A stretch of DNA of 41,329 bases from Lyngbya sp. CCAP 1446/10 (GTDB taxonomy: Bacteria; Cyanobacteriota; Cyanobacteriia; Cyanobacteriales; Microcoleaceae): NCBI RefSeq assembly GCF_026130175.1, contig NZ_JAIGNI010000052.1, positions 1-41,329 on the forward strand. The letters run 5' to 3'. Positions 1-8,630 of the stretch are shown piece after piece; the first letter of the stretch is position 1; the number at the start of each line of letters is the position of its first letter. Below the pieces are notes generated by a model that saw nothing but the letters and a program-made list of their open reading frames with translations, had not been told where the DNA came from and ran no database searches. The position numbers and the translations under genes were made by a program.

Positions 1-126
1 ACGCCGCTCTTTCTTTTTCCATATCTTTCTGTGGCATTTGTAAGTTATTCATTTTTTTATTGTCACAATCAATTATTGCATATAATTATATCATAATAAG
101 TGTAGATAATGATTTAGGATTGCTAT

Positions 127-240
127 AGTTGGTAGTTGGTAGTTGACAGTTGACAGTTGGTAGTTGTCATTGGAAGCAATTACCAATTTACCAATTACCA
201 ATTACCAATTACCAATTTACCAATTACCGATTACCAATTT
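127..240. repeat. Heptamer tandem repeats (TTGGTAG / ACCAATT types)
   Basis: Two adjacent heptamer arrays are visible. The first (about 127-176) is built from TTGGTAG and TTGACAG units, and the second (about 180-240) from ACCAATT and variants. The second type is close to the reverse complement of the first, so the two could fold back on each other. They lie just downstream of the minus-strand Tab2-family gene. They match the short tandemly repeated repetitive (STRR) sequences known from filamentous cyanobacteria. Confidence 0.85.
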
Positions 241-280
241 TTTGCGATCGATGCCAGAGCGGTTATTCACCAGCGATCGA

Positions 281-1141
281 CTAAATAGTTAGTTCGTGCA
301 GCAGCCAAAATCCTGCAAAAGATTCCGATTGTGGATTCGACTGAATTGCTAAGAAATGTACTTGTTTTGCTTGCTTTTTCGCGGCTTCAAATCCTTTCGC
401 TTCTTTCTCAGTTGCTGCGTCTCTGAGATTAGCTATAATCCAGCGATCGTTAGCTCCCGTATCTAATACCAGCCTAGGGAGCTCGCGGGTGTCAAATTTG
501 AGAAAAGCCAATTCCAAACCCGACATCCAACCTGCTAAAGCCGTTGCTCTCGATGAGTAGATGATTAATCCTGGAATTTGTGTTTCCGGGGCGAGGCGTG
601 TCATCGGGAGCCCGAAAGCTTCGCCAAATCCAATATCCCACTCGGACATTTCATCAAAAGCTGCGATCGGCAAACTCACAAACGCCCATTTTTCGCCGAT
701 TAAGGCGTCCGGCAACGCTACGGGCGTTTCGGGTACAAATTGAACGCTCTGGATCACAACCGGCTGATAGCCCGGTTCGGCGGGATAAACGTCTTGCATC
801 CGTTCTTCCAGCCACAGGCTGAGGGCGAGGGTGCGGCGACTGGAAGCGACGGGAATATCCAATTCCTCGCAGGCTTTGGTAATCATGTTCGCCATTTGGC
901 GGCGAAAAAAGCGGATTTTTTCGGGTGGTTTCGGTGCAGAGGCGATCGCATCTTTAATTGCACCAGCCAGCCACAGGGAATTCACGGTTGTACTCGGGCA
1001 GAATTGCGAGTAGCGAAACAGAGATTCTGCCTTGTCGCCTACATTCAGCGGGCTTTCGCAAATCAACACTTCCCATTTTTTTTTCTCTCGCTCGTCTAGG
1101 ATTGGACGGCTGTAAAAATCGAGTTCCCAAATAGTAGCCAT
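281..1141 (-). CDS. Tab2/Atab2-family RNA-binding protein
   Basis: The protein has 286 residues. Its N-terminus (MATIWELDFYSRP) and C-terminus (GFWLLHEL) are the hallmarks of the Tab2/Atab2 (DUF1092) family found in cyanobacteria and plastids. Members in algae and plants bind the 5' region of photosystem mRNAs, notably psaB, and support translation of photosystem I subunits. The cyanobacterial role is less well defined. There is no signal peptide or membrane segment, so a soluble cytoplasmic protein is expected. The ATG at 1141 fits the conserved family start. The gene stands alone, with a 685-base gap upstream and heptamer repeats downstream. Family assignment is firm; the target RNA is inferred. 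Confidence 0.88.
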   Translation of the reverse strand: MATIWELDFYSRPILDEREKKKWEVLICESPLNVGDKAESLFRYSQFCPSTTVNSLWLAGAIKDAIASAPKPPEKIRFFRRQMANMITKACEELDIPVASSRRTLALSLWLEERMQDVYPAEPGYQPVVIQSVQFVPETPVALPDALIGEKWAFVSLPIAAFDEMSEWDIGFGEAFGLPMTRLAPETQIPGLIIYSSRATALAGWMSGLELAFLKFDTRELPRLVLDTGANDRWIIANLRDAATEKEAKGFEAAKKQAKQVHFLAIQSNPQSESFAGFWLLHELTI

Positions 1142-1826
1142 GCCGCGCTGTTAAAAATTAATCCTTTCTCATATTACCGGACAGCGGGCAGGTTTCTGAT
1201 GAGTGAGAATTTAAGACTGATTTTTGCTCGCGGGCGATTTCCTACCCGATAGCTCCGCCGCGCGTACTTTCCCCCAAATTGCCCTTCTCCCTTGCGGCTT
1301 CCCCTGCAATTTTCGGCAGCAGCCCACAACCGGACACATTAGCAATTCCTCGCAGAACAATGTCGCAGCAATCTCAACCTGCGATGTTTGTTAAACTTGT
1401 GCAAGCTTGGGAAAACAAACAGTATAGCTTGATTTTATGAGACAAATCATGCTCGAAAATATTGTTTCTACCCTAATTGTCACAATTTGACGCTTTTACC
1501 ATTACTCGAAATGTTGGCCATGATTTACTGTCCCCACAGATCCGACTTTAAACTCAAATATTTCAGCCGAGATTTTATGGCATAAATAGTCGATCGCACC
1601 GCACCACTTTTCTGCATTACCAATCTACAAGATTTGCCAGCAAAACACCAAACAGCAGAGGCGATTTTTGCCGAAACCTTACCGCTTGCAGAAAAGCTGA
1701 TTCACAACCATCCAAATCAACCCAATTAACAGCCGCCCTAAAAATCAATCCGCCTGCATCAGCGTTCATTAGCGTTCATCAGCGGTTAAAATTAAAAATC
1801 AACAAACATCCGCAACTTCCAATCTC
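1142..1826. other. Intergenic region between divergent genes, no gene seen
   Basis: I see no convincing coding region between the divergently transcribed Tab2-like gene and pdxJ. The only distinct structure is a dispersed repeat near 1755-1793, with three degenerate CAGCGTTCAT-type units ending in AGCGGTTAAAA. Promoters for both genes must lie here, but no box stands out. Confidence 0.5.
1755..1793. repeat. Short dispersed repeat (CAGCGTTCATT units)
   Basis: Units of the type CAGCGTTCAT, TAGCGTTCAT and CAGCGGTTAA follow one another directly. They lie about 35 bases upstream of the pdxJ start. A similar tri-unit repeat ending in GCGGTTAAA occurs at 19846-19887. Confidence 0.6.
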
Positions 1827-2549
1827 ATGACAAAACTCAGCGTCAACATCAACAGAATCGCCCTCCTGAGAAACTCTCGAAACATCGGCATCCCCAGCGT
1901 TACCGAAGCCGCAAAAACAGTAATTGCCGCCGGAGCTCACGGCGTTACAGTCCATCCCCGCCCCGACGAAAGACACATCAAAGCTGCCGATGTTTACGAC
2001 TTAGCCAAAATGCTAACTGTCGAGTTCAACATCGAAGGAAATCCGTTTCAGCCGCCATTTATGGATATAGTTTGCGATGTGAAACCGGCTCAGTGTACCT
2101 TAGTGCCGGACGCTCCAGACGTGCTAACATCCGATAGCGGTTGGAATATTCCCGAAAATCGCGATCGGCTGTTACCAATTATTCAAAAATTAAAAGACAA
2201 CGGCATCAGAGTCAGCCTGTTTATGAACGCAGATGCTGCTCTTATGCCCCTAGCAAAAGAAGTTGGAGCCGATCGCGTAGAACTGTACACGGAACCCTAC
2301 GCAACTGCTTTTCGTGAAGGCAATGTAGAATCTGTTTTTCAACAGTATGTCTTAGCAGCTCAAGCCGCTCAATCTGTCGGTTTGGGAGTGAATGCCGGAC
2401 ACGATTTAAATTTAGACAATTTAGCTAAGTTTTGCTCGATTCCTGATATACTAGAAGTCTCGATCGGTCACGCTTTAATTGCCGAAGCGCTAGAAATGGG
2501 ATTATCCAACACGGTACAAGCTTATCTAAAAATTCTCTCTGGTTCGTAG
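1827..2549 (+). CDS. pdxJ: Pyridoxine 5'-phosphate synthase
   Basis: This 240-residue TIM-barrel enzyme condenses 3-amino-2-oxopropyl phosphate with 1-deoxyxylulose 5-phosphate in DXP-dependent vitamin B6 synthesis. Family signatures are visible: LSVNINRIALLRNSR at the N-terminus, GVTVHPRPDERHI around residues 39-51, the MDIV segment, VELYTEP, VNAGHDLNLDN (about 188-198) and a C-terminal SIGHALIAEA. The length matches the family. The ATG at 1827 follows the dispersed repeat and has no strong ribosome-binding site. A hairpin with a T-rich tail lies 290 bases downstream. There are no pathway neighbours in the window. Confidence 0.95.
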   Translation: MTKLSVNINRIALLRNSRNIGIPSVTEAAKTVIAAGAHGVTVHPRPDERHIKAADVYDLAKMLTVEFNIEGNPFQPPFMDIVCDVKPAQCTLVPDAPDVLTSDSGWNIPENRDRLLPIIQKLKDNGIRVSLFMNADAALMPLAKEVGADRVELYTEPYATAFREGNVESVFQQYVLAAQAAQSVGLGVNAGHDLNLDNLAKFCSIPDILEVSIGHALIAEALEMGLSNTVQAYLKILSGS

Positions 2550-3114
2550 TAAAAATAAACCTGGCTTGGCAGGGCGGGTTTGGCATCGGTAAACTCGTTT
2601 TTATTACATATCCTTGCCTTACCCGGCCCTATAGTACAAGATTGGGACTAAGGTCAAAAAGTGGTTTGACACGCTACCCATAGGATAAGGTGCGGTGTGC
2701 ATCGCCCTACAAGCCGATCGCCCTCGCACCAGTTAAAAGTAGAGGCCGTAACCCCCGCTGGGTTAAGGGTCGTTTTCTGGTAGCAAAGCCTCTCTTGGAA
2801 CCCAGACACCGCGTTTTTGGGTTGTTGGCATTTTTTGAGCAAGCTTTTGGGAAAAAGCTTGAATTTTTGACCAAATTACTAGGACGATCCGATGATATTA
2901 TGGGTAGGGAATATGATGGAAATGTCCGATCGACCCAGGCTACTATTTAGCTTCGGCAGGGCAATTTACTACCGCGAATTTTTGTGAAATTACGAAATAT
3001 TTAGCTGTATCCTCTATGCTGATCAAGCCGATCGCGCGATCGGCAGATTTAATCCGGTGCAAACAGCACCACACAAGTAAACATATACAACTGATTACCT
3101 TTGGCAAGCGTGAC
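2550..3114. other. Intergenic region, no confident gene
   Basis: This 565-base stretch has an 86-codon open frame (2690-2950), but its composition looks like translated repeat sequence and it has no ribosome-binding site. The region holds a hairpin with a T-rich tail at 2840-2868 and a stretch rich in AACCC/GGGTT words that resembles dispersed non-coding repeats. Confidence 0.5.
2840..2868 (+). terminator. Possible Rho-independent terminator
   Basis: CAAGCTTTT (2840-2848) and AAAAGCTTG (2853-2861) form a perfect 9-bp stem with a GGGA loop, followed by AATTTTT. It could end pdxJ transcription or transcription of the intergenic region. The stem is AT-rich, so it may be weak. Confidence 0.5.
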
Positions 3115-3909
3115 ATGAAAAAACTAATTTTACTGACTGGAATGCTACTCATGATGACGGCAAAATCAGTATTTGCCAGCCCTGTAGCCCCAAAAATTGC
3201 ACCGGGCGATCGGATGGCTGCCTCGGAAATTACACAAACCGTTAATAAACCCGCTACTTCTGCCCTAGTTGCCAACCTAGAACCGATCGAGCCAACGTCA
3301 GCTACCTCTGCCCCAGTTGCCAAGCTAGAACCCATCGAGCGAATGTCAACCTCAGAAATTCGAGCCACCATCAACAAACCAACCACCTATATTTTTGAAG
3401 GCATCAAAGGGCGAGAACTCACTCTCTCGCTGTGGGCGGGACAACTGACAGCCGAACTGTACAGCCCCAACGGCGAGAATCTGGGAGTTATTGAAAAAAG
3501 CGACAATCAGTGGATCGGCCAATTGCCAGAGTCCGGGATTTACCGCGTGCGAGTTACCCCGAAAGGTGAGACTAGCAGCTTCGTGATCGGACGCGACTTT
3601 AACGCTAAGTGGACTTATAGGCCCGATCGCGCAATTCCCATAGCATACGGGGAAACAGAAGCCACAGTTAGGCTCAAAATGTCCGGCTACCAAATCCAAC
3701 CCCTGACAGTTCCAGGAAAACAGGGACAGACAATCAGGGTGAGTGCTAGCAACAAAAATCTCGATGTGGCGATCGAATCTCCGTCGGGACAACTCCTGGA
3801 TCAAGGCGCAGGTCAAACTTTTGCTCAACTCCCGGAGTCCGGTACCTACAAGGTACTAATAGTTGCCAACAGGCCGGTCAAGCCCTCCATCAGAGTTTCT
3901 GTGCAATAG
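3115..3909 (+). CDS. Exported protein with two PPC-like beta domains
   Basis: The ATG at 3115 is preferred over upstream in-frame starts because it opens a typical signal peptide: MKKLILL, a hydrophobic run, then VFASPVA as the likely cleavage site. The mature protein (264 residues before cleavage) has a repetitive Thr/Pro/Ala linker in which a PVAKLEPIE-like motif occurs twice. Two similar beta domains follow, each ending in a QLPESGxYxV motif (about residues 80-150 and 190-260). That motif resembles the bacterial pre-peptidase C-terminal (PPC) fold often used for carbohydrate binding or secretion. No enzyme domain is attached. Function is unknown; a periplasmic or cell-surface role is inferred. 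Confidence 0.75.
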   Translation: MKKLILLTGMLLMMTAKSVFASPVAPKIAPGDRMAASEITQTVNKPATSALVANLEPIEPTSATSAPVAKLEPIERMSTSEIRATINKPTTYIFEGIKGRELTLSLWAGQLTAELYSPNGENLGVIEKSDNQWIGQLPESGIYRVRVTPKGETSSFVIGRDFNAKWTYRPDRAIPIAYGETEATVRLKMSGYQIQPLTVPGKQGQTIRVSASNKNLDVAIESPSGQLLDQGAGQTFAQLPESGTYKVLIVANRPVKPSIRVSVQ

Positions 3910-3962
3910 CAAAGATTGCAAAAACACTGTTGAGGGCGATCGAATTTCCGTCGCCCATCCAC

Positions 3963-3993
3963 AAAAGTTCGCCCGAAACGCGAGCTTTTTTTT
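3963..3993 (+). terminator. Rho-independent terminator
   Basis: AAAAGTTCG (3963-3971) pairs with CGAGCTTTT (3981-3989) with one G-U pair and a 9-base loop. A run of T residues continues to 3993. It starts 54 bases after the stop of the exported beta-domain protein. Confidence 0.65.
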
Positions 3994-4030
3994 GCGTACA
4001 TAGCAATTATATTTGATTTGTAAATCAGAT

Positions 4031-4066
4031 TTTTTTAACCGCAGAGGGCGCAGAGGGCGCAGAGGA
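4031..4066. repeat. Dispersed repeat (TTAACCGCAGAGGGCG type)
   Basis: TTTTTTAACCGCAGAGGGCG continues into a second CAGAGGGCG unit and AGAGGA. The same sequence appears on the opposite strand at about 19846-19887, between phnC and phnE. It is therefore a dispersed, partly tandem repeat. Confidence 0.7.
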
Positions 4067-4199
4067 ACTAGAAAAGAGAGAAAGAGGGAGAGAAAGATGT
4101 TCACAATTTAACGCGATTAGATAATAGCGTTAATTGATTGTACAACTCCTGACGACGCGCTATAGCAACCACCAAGAAGGTTAGGAAGTTCCTTAATTG

Positions 4200-4304
4200 C
4201 TTCTTCTTCCCTCTTCCTTCTTCCTTCTTCCCTCTTCCTTCTTCCCTCTTCCTTCTTCCTTCTTCCTTCTTCCTTCTTCCTTCTTCCTTCTTCCTTCTTC
4301 CTTC
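4200..4304. repeat. STRR heptamer array (CTTCCTT)
   Basis: About fifteen near-perfect copies of a 7-base unit (TTCCTTC in rotation). The array ends directly against the stop codon of the TPR gene (TCA on this strand at 4305-4307). Open frames across it that encode KKEEGRR repeats are artefacts of the array. Confidence 0.9.
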
Positions 4305-5339
4305 TCAACCTTGAATCAGATCTGCAAAACGTTCTTGTTTCCAAATGCAGCTTAAATCAGAGTCAGCTAAAGCTAGTTCTCGGTATAAATTAGGCATAAA
4401 CTCCACAGCCCGCTGCAAATTGTCAAGGGCCAAATCTGCAAACCCCAACAGTGCATAACAGCAAGCTTGATTGTAAAAAGCGTTAGCAAAATCAGGATTG
4501 ATTTCTAAGGCAGTTTCGTAGCAAACGATCGCCTCTGAATAGCTACCTTGTCGCGCCAATTCCACACCCCGATTGTACCAAATCAAATAATCCTCAAAGG
4601 CACACTCAGATGTAGGAGTGAACTTGGCATTTTTCTGATTTAAACCTACTAATTTTCCCAAAGCAACTCGACGCTCTCCCACAGCTTCGGCTCTGCCCGG
4701 TTTCAGAACGATCGATCGGCTAAAACTAGCCACTGCTTGTTTGTAAAGTCCCATTGAGTTAGCAACTAGACCACGATTGTACCAAGCGTTCGCATCGTCT
4801 GGGTTAAACTCGATCGCGCGATCGAAACTGTTGAGCGCCTGATGGTAAAGTTTCAATTCCAACAGAGCATTACCTCGGTTGTACCAAGCCCAAGCAGCCT
4901 CCGGGTGCAAACTTAAAGAGCGATCGAAACTCAGAACCGCCTTATGGTAAAGCCCCATATCGATCAGCGTCAGTCCCCGGTTGTGCCAAATACTCGGCGA
5001 GCATGGGTTAAACTCCAGAGCCCTGTCAAAACTGTTGAGCGCCTCCAAAGGGCGGCCCAACTTTCCTAAAGCAATAGCCCGGTTGTGCCAGCCAAAGCTC
5101 GCATTCGGCTCCACAGCCAAGGCCTCATCAAAACTTTTCAGGGCATCTAAGTGCCGTTCTAAGTTCCCCAAAGCCATACCTCGCCCGAACCAAGCCTTAT
5201 AATGATCCGATTGCAACTTCACCGCTCTGTCAAAATTCGCCAGAGCACTATCATGATCGTTAGCTTCGAGGTGGCGCGAACCGAGATGGTAATACCAAGC
5301 CGCTTCCAAGTTTTGAATTAAGTTCATAATATCTCGCAT
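4305..5339 (-). CDS. TPR-repeat protein
   Basis: The protein has 344 residues and is made almost entirely of tetratricopeptide repeats. Eight 34-residue units are readable, mostly beginning WxNRG or WHNRA and containing the A..SFDRAL...P pattern. Six are contiguous (about residues 12-215). An irregular linker follows (GERRVALGKLVGLNQ), then two more. TPR solenoids are protein-protein interaction scaffolds. No signal peptide or catalytic domain is present, so the partner cannot be named. An alternative start is the ATG at 5327 (MNLIQNLEAAW), and neither start has a clear ribosome-binding site. The stop codon is immediately followed by an STRR array. Confidence 0.85.
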   Translation of the reverse strand: MRDIMNLIQNLEAAWYYHLGSRHLEANDHDSALANFDRAVKLQSDHYKAWFGRGMALGNLERHLDALKSFDEALAVEPNASFGWHNRAIALGKLGRPLEALNSFDRALEFNPCSPSIWHNRGLTLIDMGLYHKAVLSFDRSLSLHPEAAWAWYNRGNALLELKLYHQALNSFDRAIEFNPDDANAWYNRGLVANSMGLYKQAVASFSRSIVLKPGRAEAVGERRVALGKLVGLNQKNAKFTPTSECAFEDYLIWYNRGVELARQGSYSEAIVCYETALEINPDFANAFYNQACCYALLGFADLALDNLQRAVEFMPNLYRELALADSDLSCIWKQERFADLIQG

Positions 5340-5589
5340 CTATCTTAGGGATGATTCTACATGAAACAATGCCCGGAGTTAAACTGTAATTTCACTAAAA
5401 TTCTGAAAATTTTGATACAGGGCGATCGCCCGTACAAACTGTCAGTAACAACCTCAACAATTGGCGATCGAAACTAACTATTTTCCTCTCATGAAATGCT
5501 CTTTCAGCTAACCGCACTCATCGCACTCTTGGATCTGCTGCGAATCTCAGGCTGTGCGTGACAGACACTCCAACTTCTGCTGACTTTCT
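5340..5589. other. Intergenic region, nothing distinct
   Basis: This 250-base gap lies between two minus-strand genes. It contains GCGATCGC-type sites at about 5421 and 5464 but no gene, strong hairpin or repeat array. The TPR gene promoter is presumably here. Confidence 0.4.
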
Positions 5590-5952
5590 TCAAGCAACCA
5601 CAACCGCTGTTTGAGCATGATCGCTCAACAGCAACCTGCCAGAAGCATCAATACTAAAATCCTTCCCCAGCACAAAACCTTTGCCCATCAACCGCTTGCA
5701 AACAACCAGCGCCGTAATCCGGCGAATTTCTTCCATCACATCAGCAGGAATCAAATAACTCACACTCCAGATCACCGACTCGCAGTCAGACCAAATCAAG
5801 CGTTCAATACTGACAATCATCAAAGCAGCTACACTGTCAACAGACAGCCGCCCTCTGAGATCGGCAATCAAATCTTTACCAATTAAGCTATTGCGAGTCA
5901 TCATCGCTCTAGTCATCTTCCCAATTTCTTGTTCGAGTTCTAAATGATTCAT
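5590..5952 (-). CDS. Small conserved-looking protein, unknown function
   Basis: I do not recognise this 120-residue protein. It starts at the ATG at 5952 (MNHLELEQEIGKM); a GTG three codons earlier is less likely. The sequence has balanced amphipathic composition (IADLRGRLSVDSVAALMIV, IPADVMEEIRRITALVVCKRL) and reads as a soluble alpha/beta protein. It has no signal peptide or membrane helix. Codon use resembles the neighbours, which favours a real gene. It is on the same strand as the TPR gene 250 bases downstream, but too far apart to be an obvious operon. Confidence 0.6.
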   Translation of the reverse strand: MNHLELEQEIGKMTRAMMTRNSLIGKDLIADLRGRLSVDSVAALMIVSIERLIWSDCESVIWSVSYLIPADVMEEIRRITALVVCKRLMGKGFVLGKDFSIDASGRLLLSDHAQTAVVVA

Positions 5953-6379
5953 GCTTGGCACTGGCTGTGATGTTTTTAAAGCGCTAATCGGAGTAAAAAC
6001 AGTGACTGCTACCAGGCTCTGCCCGATCGCCTAGTTGACGCAGGCTCTACCCCAACTCCTTTTAATAAAGTATACCTAAAGAAAGATAAAAAATGTATCT
6101 AAAGGCAGATACTAAAATTTATTTTTTTTGCCATAAATGGATGAACCAATTGCCACAAGAGTTTTTTTATAGCCTTTCTCAGAAAAATGAGGTACGCATA
6201 TGGCATAGGGCATAGGGGATATGGCATAGGGCATAGGGCATAGGGCATACCTCACCACGCTTGAGAACCGCTATAAGTAGTAAATTGAGTATTTGTACTC
6301 GATCGGGCCAGGAGCCAATTCAAAAATTGGTAAATTCGCTACATAATAAGGAAGTAGTTACTTCGGAGAAAAAACAGCA
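5953..6379. other. Intergenic region with a MITE-like element
   Basis: This is the divergent intergenic region between the small minus-strand gene and deoC. It contains an AT-rich stretch (6050-6165) and one copy of the TATAGC inverted-repeat element (6168-6275). A CGGAG ribosome-binding motif lies at 6363-6367, just before the deoC start. Promoters for both genes are expected in the remaining sequence. Confidence 0.5.
6168..6275. mobile_element. MITE-like element, TATAGC family, copy 1
   Basis: A 108-base unit with terminal inverted repeats of about 27 bases. The left end reads TATAGCCTTTCTCA, then an A-rich spacer and TGAGGTA. The right end reads TACCTCA, a spacer, then TTGAGAACCGCTATA. 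Between them are tandem GGCATAG units. Two further copies at 26963-27070 and 30735-30840 share ends, length and core. It has no coding capacity and would need a transposase supplied from elsewhere. Confidence 0.75.
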
Positions 6380-7057
6380 ATGGCTGCAAAAGGGCCAGAT
6401 ATCGATATTGCCCTCTATATAGACCACGCCTTGATCGACCCCAGTGCCACCCCAGAGCAAGTAGAAAACTGCTGCCAACAAGCAGAAAGATTTGGGTTTG
6501 CCACAGTTTGCGTGTATCCCGCCTACGTGCGACAAGCGGTAAGTCTTCTGCACGGCAGAAAGCCAAAAGTCTCGACTGTTATAGGTTTTCCCACAGGAGC
6601 AACCACATCAGCAGTAAAACTGTACGAAGCCCTAGAAGCCGCAGACAATGGAGCCGTGGAGTTAGATGTCTGCGTCAATTTAGGATTGTTGAAAGCTGGA
6701 AAAAGTGACGAATTTCACCGGGAATTGGCCGAAATTTGCGAAGAAACCGGACAAACTATCAAAGCGATTATCGAATGCTCGATGCTTTCTGATGAGGAAA
6801 AACAATTAGCGGCTGAGCTTTGCATGGAGGCGGGCGCGGCTTACATCAAAACTAACACCGGCTTTTTTGGCGCGGCGACAGTTGAAGACGTGCGGTTGCT
6901 GAAGGAAATTACTAAGGGAAGGGTTGGTATTAAAGCCGCTGGAGGAATTCGCACTCACGAACAAGCTGTAGATTTGATCGTGGCTGGTGCAACTCGTTTG
7001 GGGACTTCTCGTGGCCCAGAATTAATCCGCCAGCGAGATAATTTAGATAATCGTTGA
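6380..7057 (+). CDS. deoC: Deoxyribose-phosphate aldolase
   Basis: This class I aldolase of 225 residues reversibly cleaves 2-deoxyribose 5-phosphate to glyceraldehyde 3-phosphate and acetaldehyde in deoxynucleoside catabolism. The Schiff-base lysine lies in AYIKTNTGF (about residue 157). The second active-site lysine is in GIKAAGGIR, and the catalytic aspartate is in ELDVCVNLG. The C-terminal phosphate-binding GTSRG loop is present. The ATG at 6380 follows CGGAG with suitable spacing. The TGA stop codon (7055-7057) falls inside the first unit of a heptamer array. recO lies downstream beyond the four-helix-bundle insert. Confidence 0.96.
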   Translation: MAAKGPDIDIALYIDHALIDPSATPEQVENCCQQAERFGFATVCVYPAYVRQAVSLLHGRKPKVSTVIGFPTGATTSAVKLYEALEAADNGAVELDVCVNLGLLKAGKSDEFHRELAEICEETGQTIKAIIECSMLSDEEKQLAAELCMEAGAAYIKTNTGFFGAATVEDVRLLKEITKGRVGIKAAGGIRTHEQAVDLIVAGATRLGTSRGPELIRQRDNLDNR

Positions 7058-7130
7058 CTGTTGACTGTTAACTGTTAACTGTTGACTGTTGACTGTTGAC
7101 TGTTGACTGTTGACTGTTGACTGTTGACTG
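7054..7130 (+). repeat. Heptamer array TTGACTG x11 (left arm)
   Basis: Exactly eleven tandem 7-base units: nine TTGACTG and two TTAACTG. The array begins at the last codon and stop of deoC. It is complementary in sense to the CAGTCAA-type array on the far side of the next gene (7526-7749), so the two arrays could pair as arms of a long stem. Confidence 0.92.
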
Positions 7131-7164
7131 TTGATTTGGTGATTAATTGTTTAAAGGAGTTAAT

Positions 7165-7530
7165 ATGGAGAACTTCCAACAGTTACAAGTATATCAATTA
7201 GCCGAAAAAATATCAAATCAAATATGGTTTATTGTTAAAGAATGGGACTACTTTACGAAGGATACGATGGGCAAACAAATCGTCAGATCGGCTGATAGTG
7301 TTGGCGCTAATATTGCAGAAGGACATGGACGCCACAGCTATCAGGATAATCAGCGTTTTGTGAAAATTGCACGAGGTTCATTAAACGAAACAAGGCACTG
7401 GTTAAGACTTGCCTATGCTCGTAATCTTTTAACTCAAGAACAGATCGATCGATTGCATCCGTTATTAAATGAACTTTCACCAAAACTTAATGCCTATCTT
7501 AACTCACTAAAACAAAAAGCTAAAGGTTAA
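7165..7530 (+). CDS. Four-helix-bundle protein (S23 / 23S rRNA IVS-protein family)
   Basis: The protein has 121 residues. It carries the family hallmarks LQVYQLAEKIS near the N-terminus, KQIVRSADSVGANIAEGHGR in the middle, FVKIARGSLNETRHWL, and a C-terminal helix. Relatives are encoded in intervening sequences of 23S rRNA genes and, as Avd, in diversity-generating retroelements. Their biochemical role is unsettled; nucleic-acid binding is suggested. The ATG at 7165 has a strong AAAGGAG site upstream (7154-7160), better than the TTG at 7147. The TAA stop lies in the first unit of the downstream repeat array. The gene stands between deoC and recO inside opposed heptamer arrays, which suggests it arrived as an insert. 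Confidence 0.88.
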   Translation: MENFQQLQVYQLAEKISNQIWFIVKEWDYFTKDTMGKQIVRSADSVGANIAEGHGRHSYQDNQRFVKIARGSLNETRHWLRLAYARNLLTQEQIDRLHPLLNELSPKLNAYLNSLKQKAKG

Positions 7531-7749
7531 CAGTTAACAGTTAACAGTTAACCGTTAACAGTCAACACCCAACAGTCAACACCCAACAGTCAACAGCCAA
7601 CACCCAACAGTCAACAGCCAACAGTCAACACTCAACACTCAACACTCAACACCCAACAGTCAACAGCCAACAGTCAACAGCCAACAGTCAACAGTTAACA
7701 GCCAACACCCAACAGTCAACAGCCAACAGTCAACAGCCAACCGTCAACT
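7526..7749 (+). repeat. Heptamer array (GTCAACA/GTTAACA/CCCAACA), right arm
   Basis: About 32 tandem 7-base units over 224 bases. Variants are GTTAACA, GTCAACA, GCCAACA, CCCAACA and CTCAACA, so mainly the first two positions vary. The array supplies the stop codon of the four-helix-bundle gene and ends a few bases before the recO ATG. It is inverted relative to the TTGACTG array at 7054-7130. Confidence 0.92.
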
Positions 7750-7754
7750 AACAA

Positions 7755-8630
7755 ATGACTCGAACTTACAAAGCAACTGGTATTAATCTGAAGAGTGCGC
7801 CGATCGGCGAATCCGATCGCCTGCTGACAGTTTTGACACGGGAATTCGGCTTAATTAAAGCCGTAGCGCCCGGTGTTCGCAAACAGCGATCGAGCATTGG
7901 CGGTAGAAGCGAGTTATTTGTCGTCAACGAATTGCTAATCGCCAAAGGCCGATCGCTCGACAAGATTACCCAAGCTAGCACTGTCGAATCCCATCCGGGT
8001 TTGAGCCGCAACCTCGGAAAACTCGCAGCCGCGCAATATCTGGCAGAATTGGCGATCGCCAGCGCCCTTTCCGACGAACCCCAAGAATCACTCTTCTTGT
8101 TGCTGGGCGAACACTTGAGCCGTTTAGAGCGTTTGTCCGATCGCACAGAAATCGCATCCGCCGCCGTGCTAGTCGCCCATCTGGCTCAGGGTATTTTTCA
8201 CTTGTTAGCCCTAGCAGGCCTCGCGCCCCAAGTCCAAGTCTGCTGCGCCACCAGACAACCGATCGTCCCAAATTTCAGCGATCCAAACTGGAAAACCGGG
8301 TTTAGTATACCTTCTGGGGGAACCTTCAGCTTGTCCGAGCTAGCTAACTTAGAGGCAGAAATCTCTTCACAAACCGGTAGCTTGTACAGATCCAGCTCCC
8401 GTTCCCCGCAAACGAGCGATAGCAAACACTTGACAAATTTCCAGATTAATGCTATAGAATTAGCGGCGTTGCAACAGTTGGGTAGTGCAGAACTAGAAGA
8501 GGGGATTACCGATCGCACGGCTTGGATATCAGTAGAAAATATTTTGCGGCAATATGCCCAGTATCATTTAGGTTGCACGATTCGATCGGGAAGCTCGATC
8601 GACACCTACTTAGAGAGTTTTGAGTTTTAA
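7755..8630 (+). CDS. recO: DNA repair protein RecO
   Basis: A 291-residue recombination mediator of the RecFOR pathway that helps load RecA on SSB-coated DNA and anneals strands. The N-terminal OB-fold is clear: MTRTYKATGINLKSAPIGES, then LTVLTREFGLIKAVAPGVRK and a SxxGGRSELF segment. The helical C-terminal domain follows. A CxxC zinc site is not complete; only a VCCATRQP remnant is seen near residue 158. A Ser/Thr-rich stretch (RSSSRSPQTSDSK, about 215-230) looks like an insertion. The ATG at 7755 directly follows the heptamer array with no ribosome-binding site, so its leader is made of repeat sequence. Confidence 0.93.
   Translation: MTRTYKATGINLKSAPIGESDRLLTVLTREFGLIKAVAPGVRKQRSSIGGRSELFVVNELLIAKGRSLDKITQASTVESHPGLSRNLGKLAAAQYLAELAIASALSDEPQESLFLLLGEHLSRLERLSDRTEIASAAVLVAHLAQGIFHLLALAGLAPQVQVCCATRQPIVPNFSDPNWKTGFSIPSGGTFSLSELANLEAEISSQTGSLYRSSSRSPQTSDSKHLTNFQINAIELAALQQLGSAELEEGITDRTAWISVENILRQYAQYHLGCTIRSGSSIDTYLESFEF

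Noticed and set aside
2690..2950. 86-codon plus-strand frame
   Set aside because: It spans repeat-like DNA and a hairpin with a T-rich tail and shows no protein-like conservation pattern by eye.
4117..4344. Open frame encoding KKEEGRR repeats
   Set aside because: It is a translation of the CTTCCTT heptamer array, not a gene.
7526..7749. Repeat array that could be mistaken for CRISPR
   Set aside because: Units are seven bases long with no unique spacers, and no cas genes are present.
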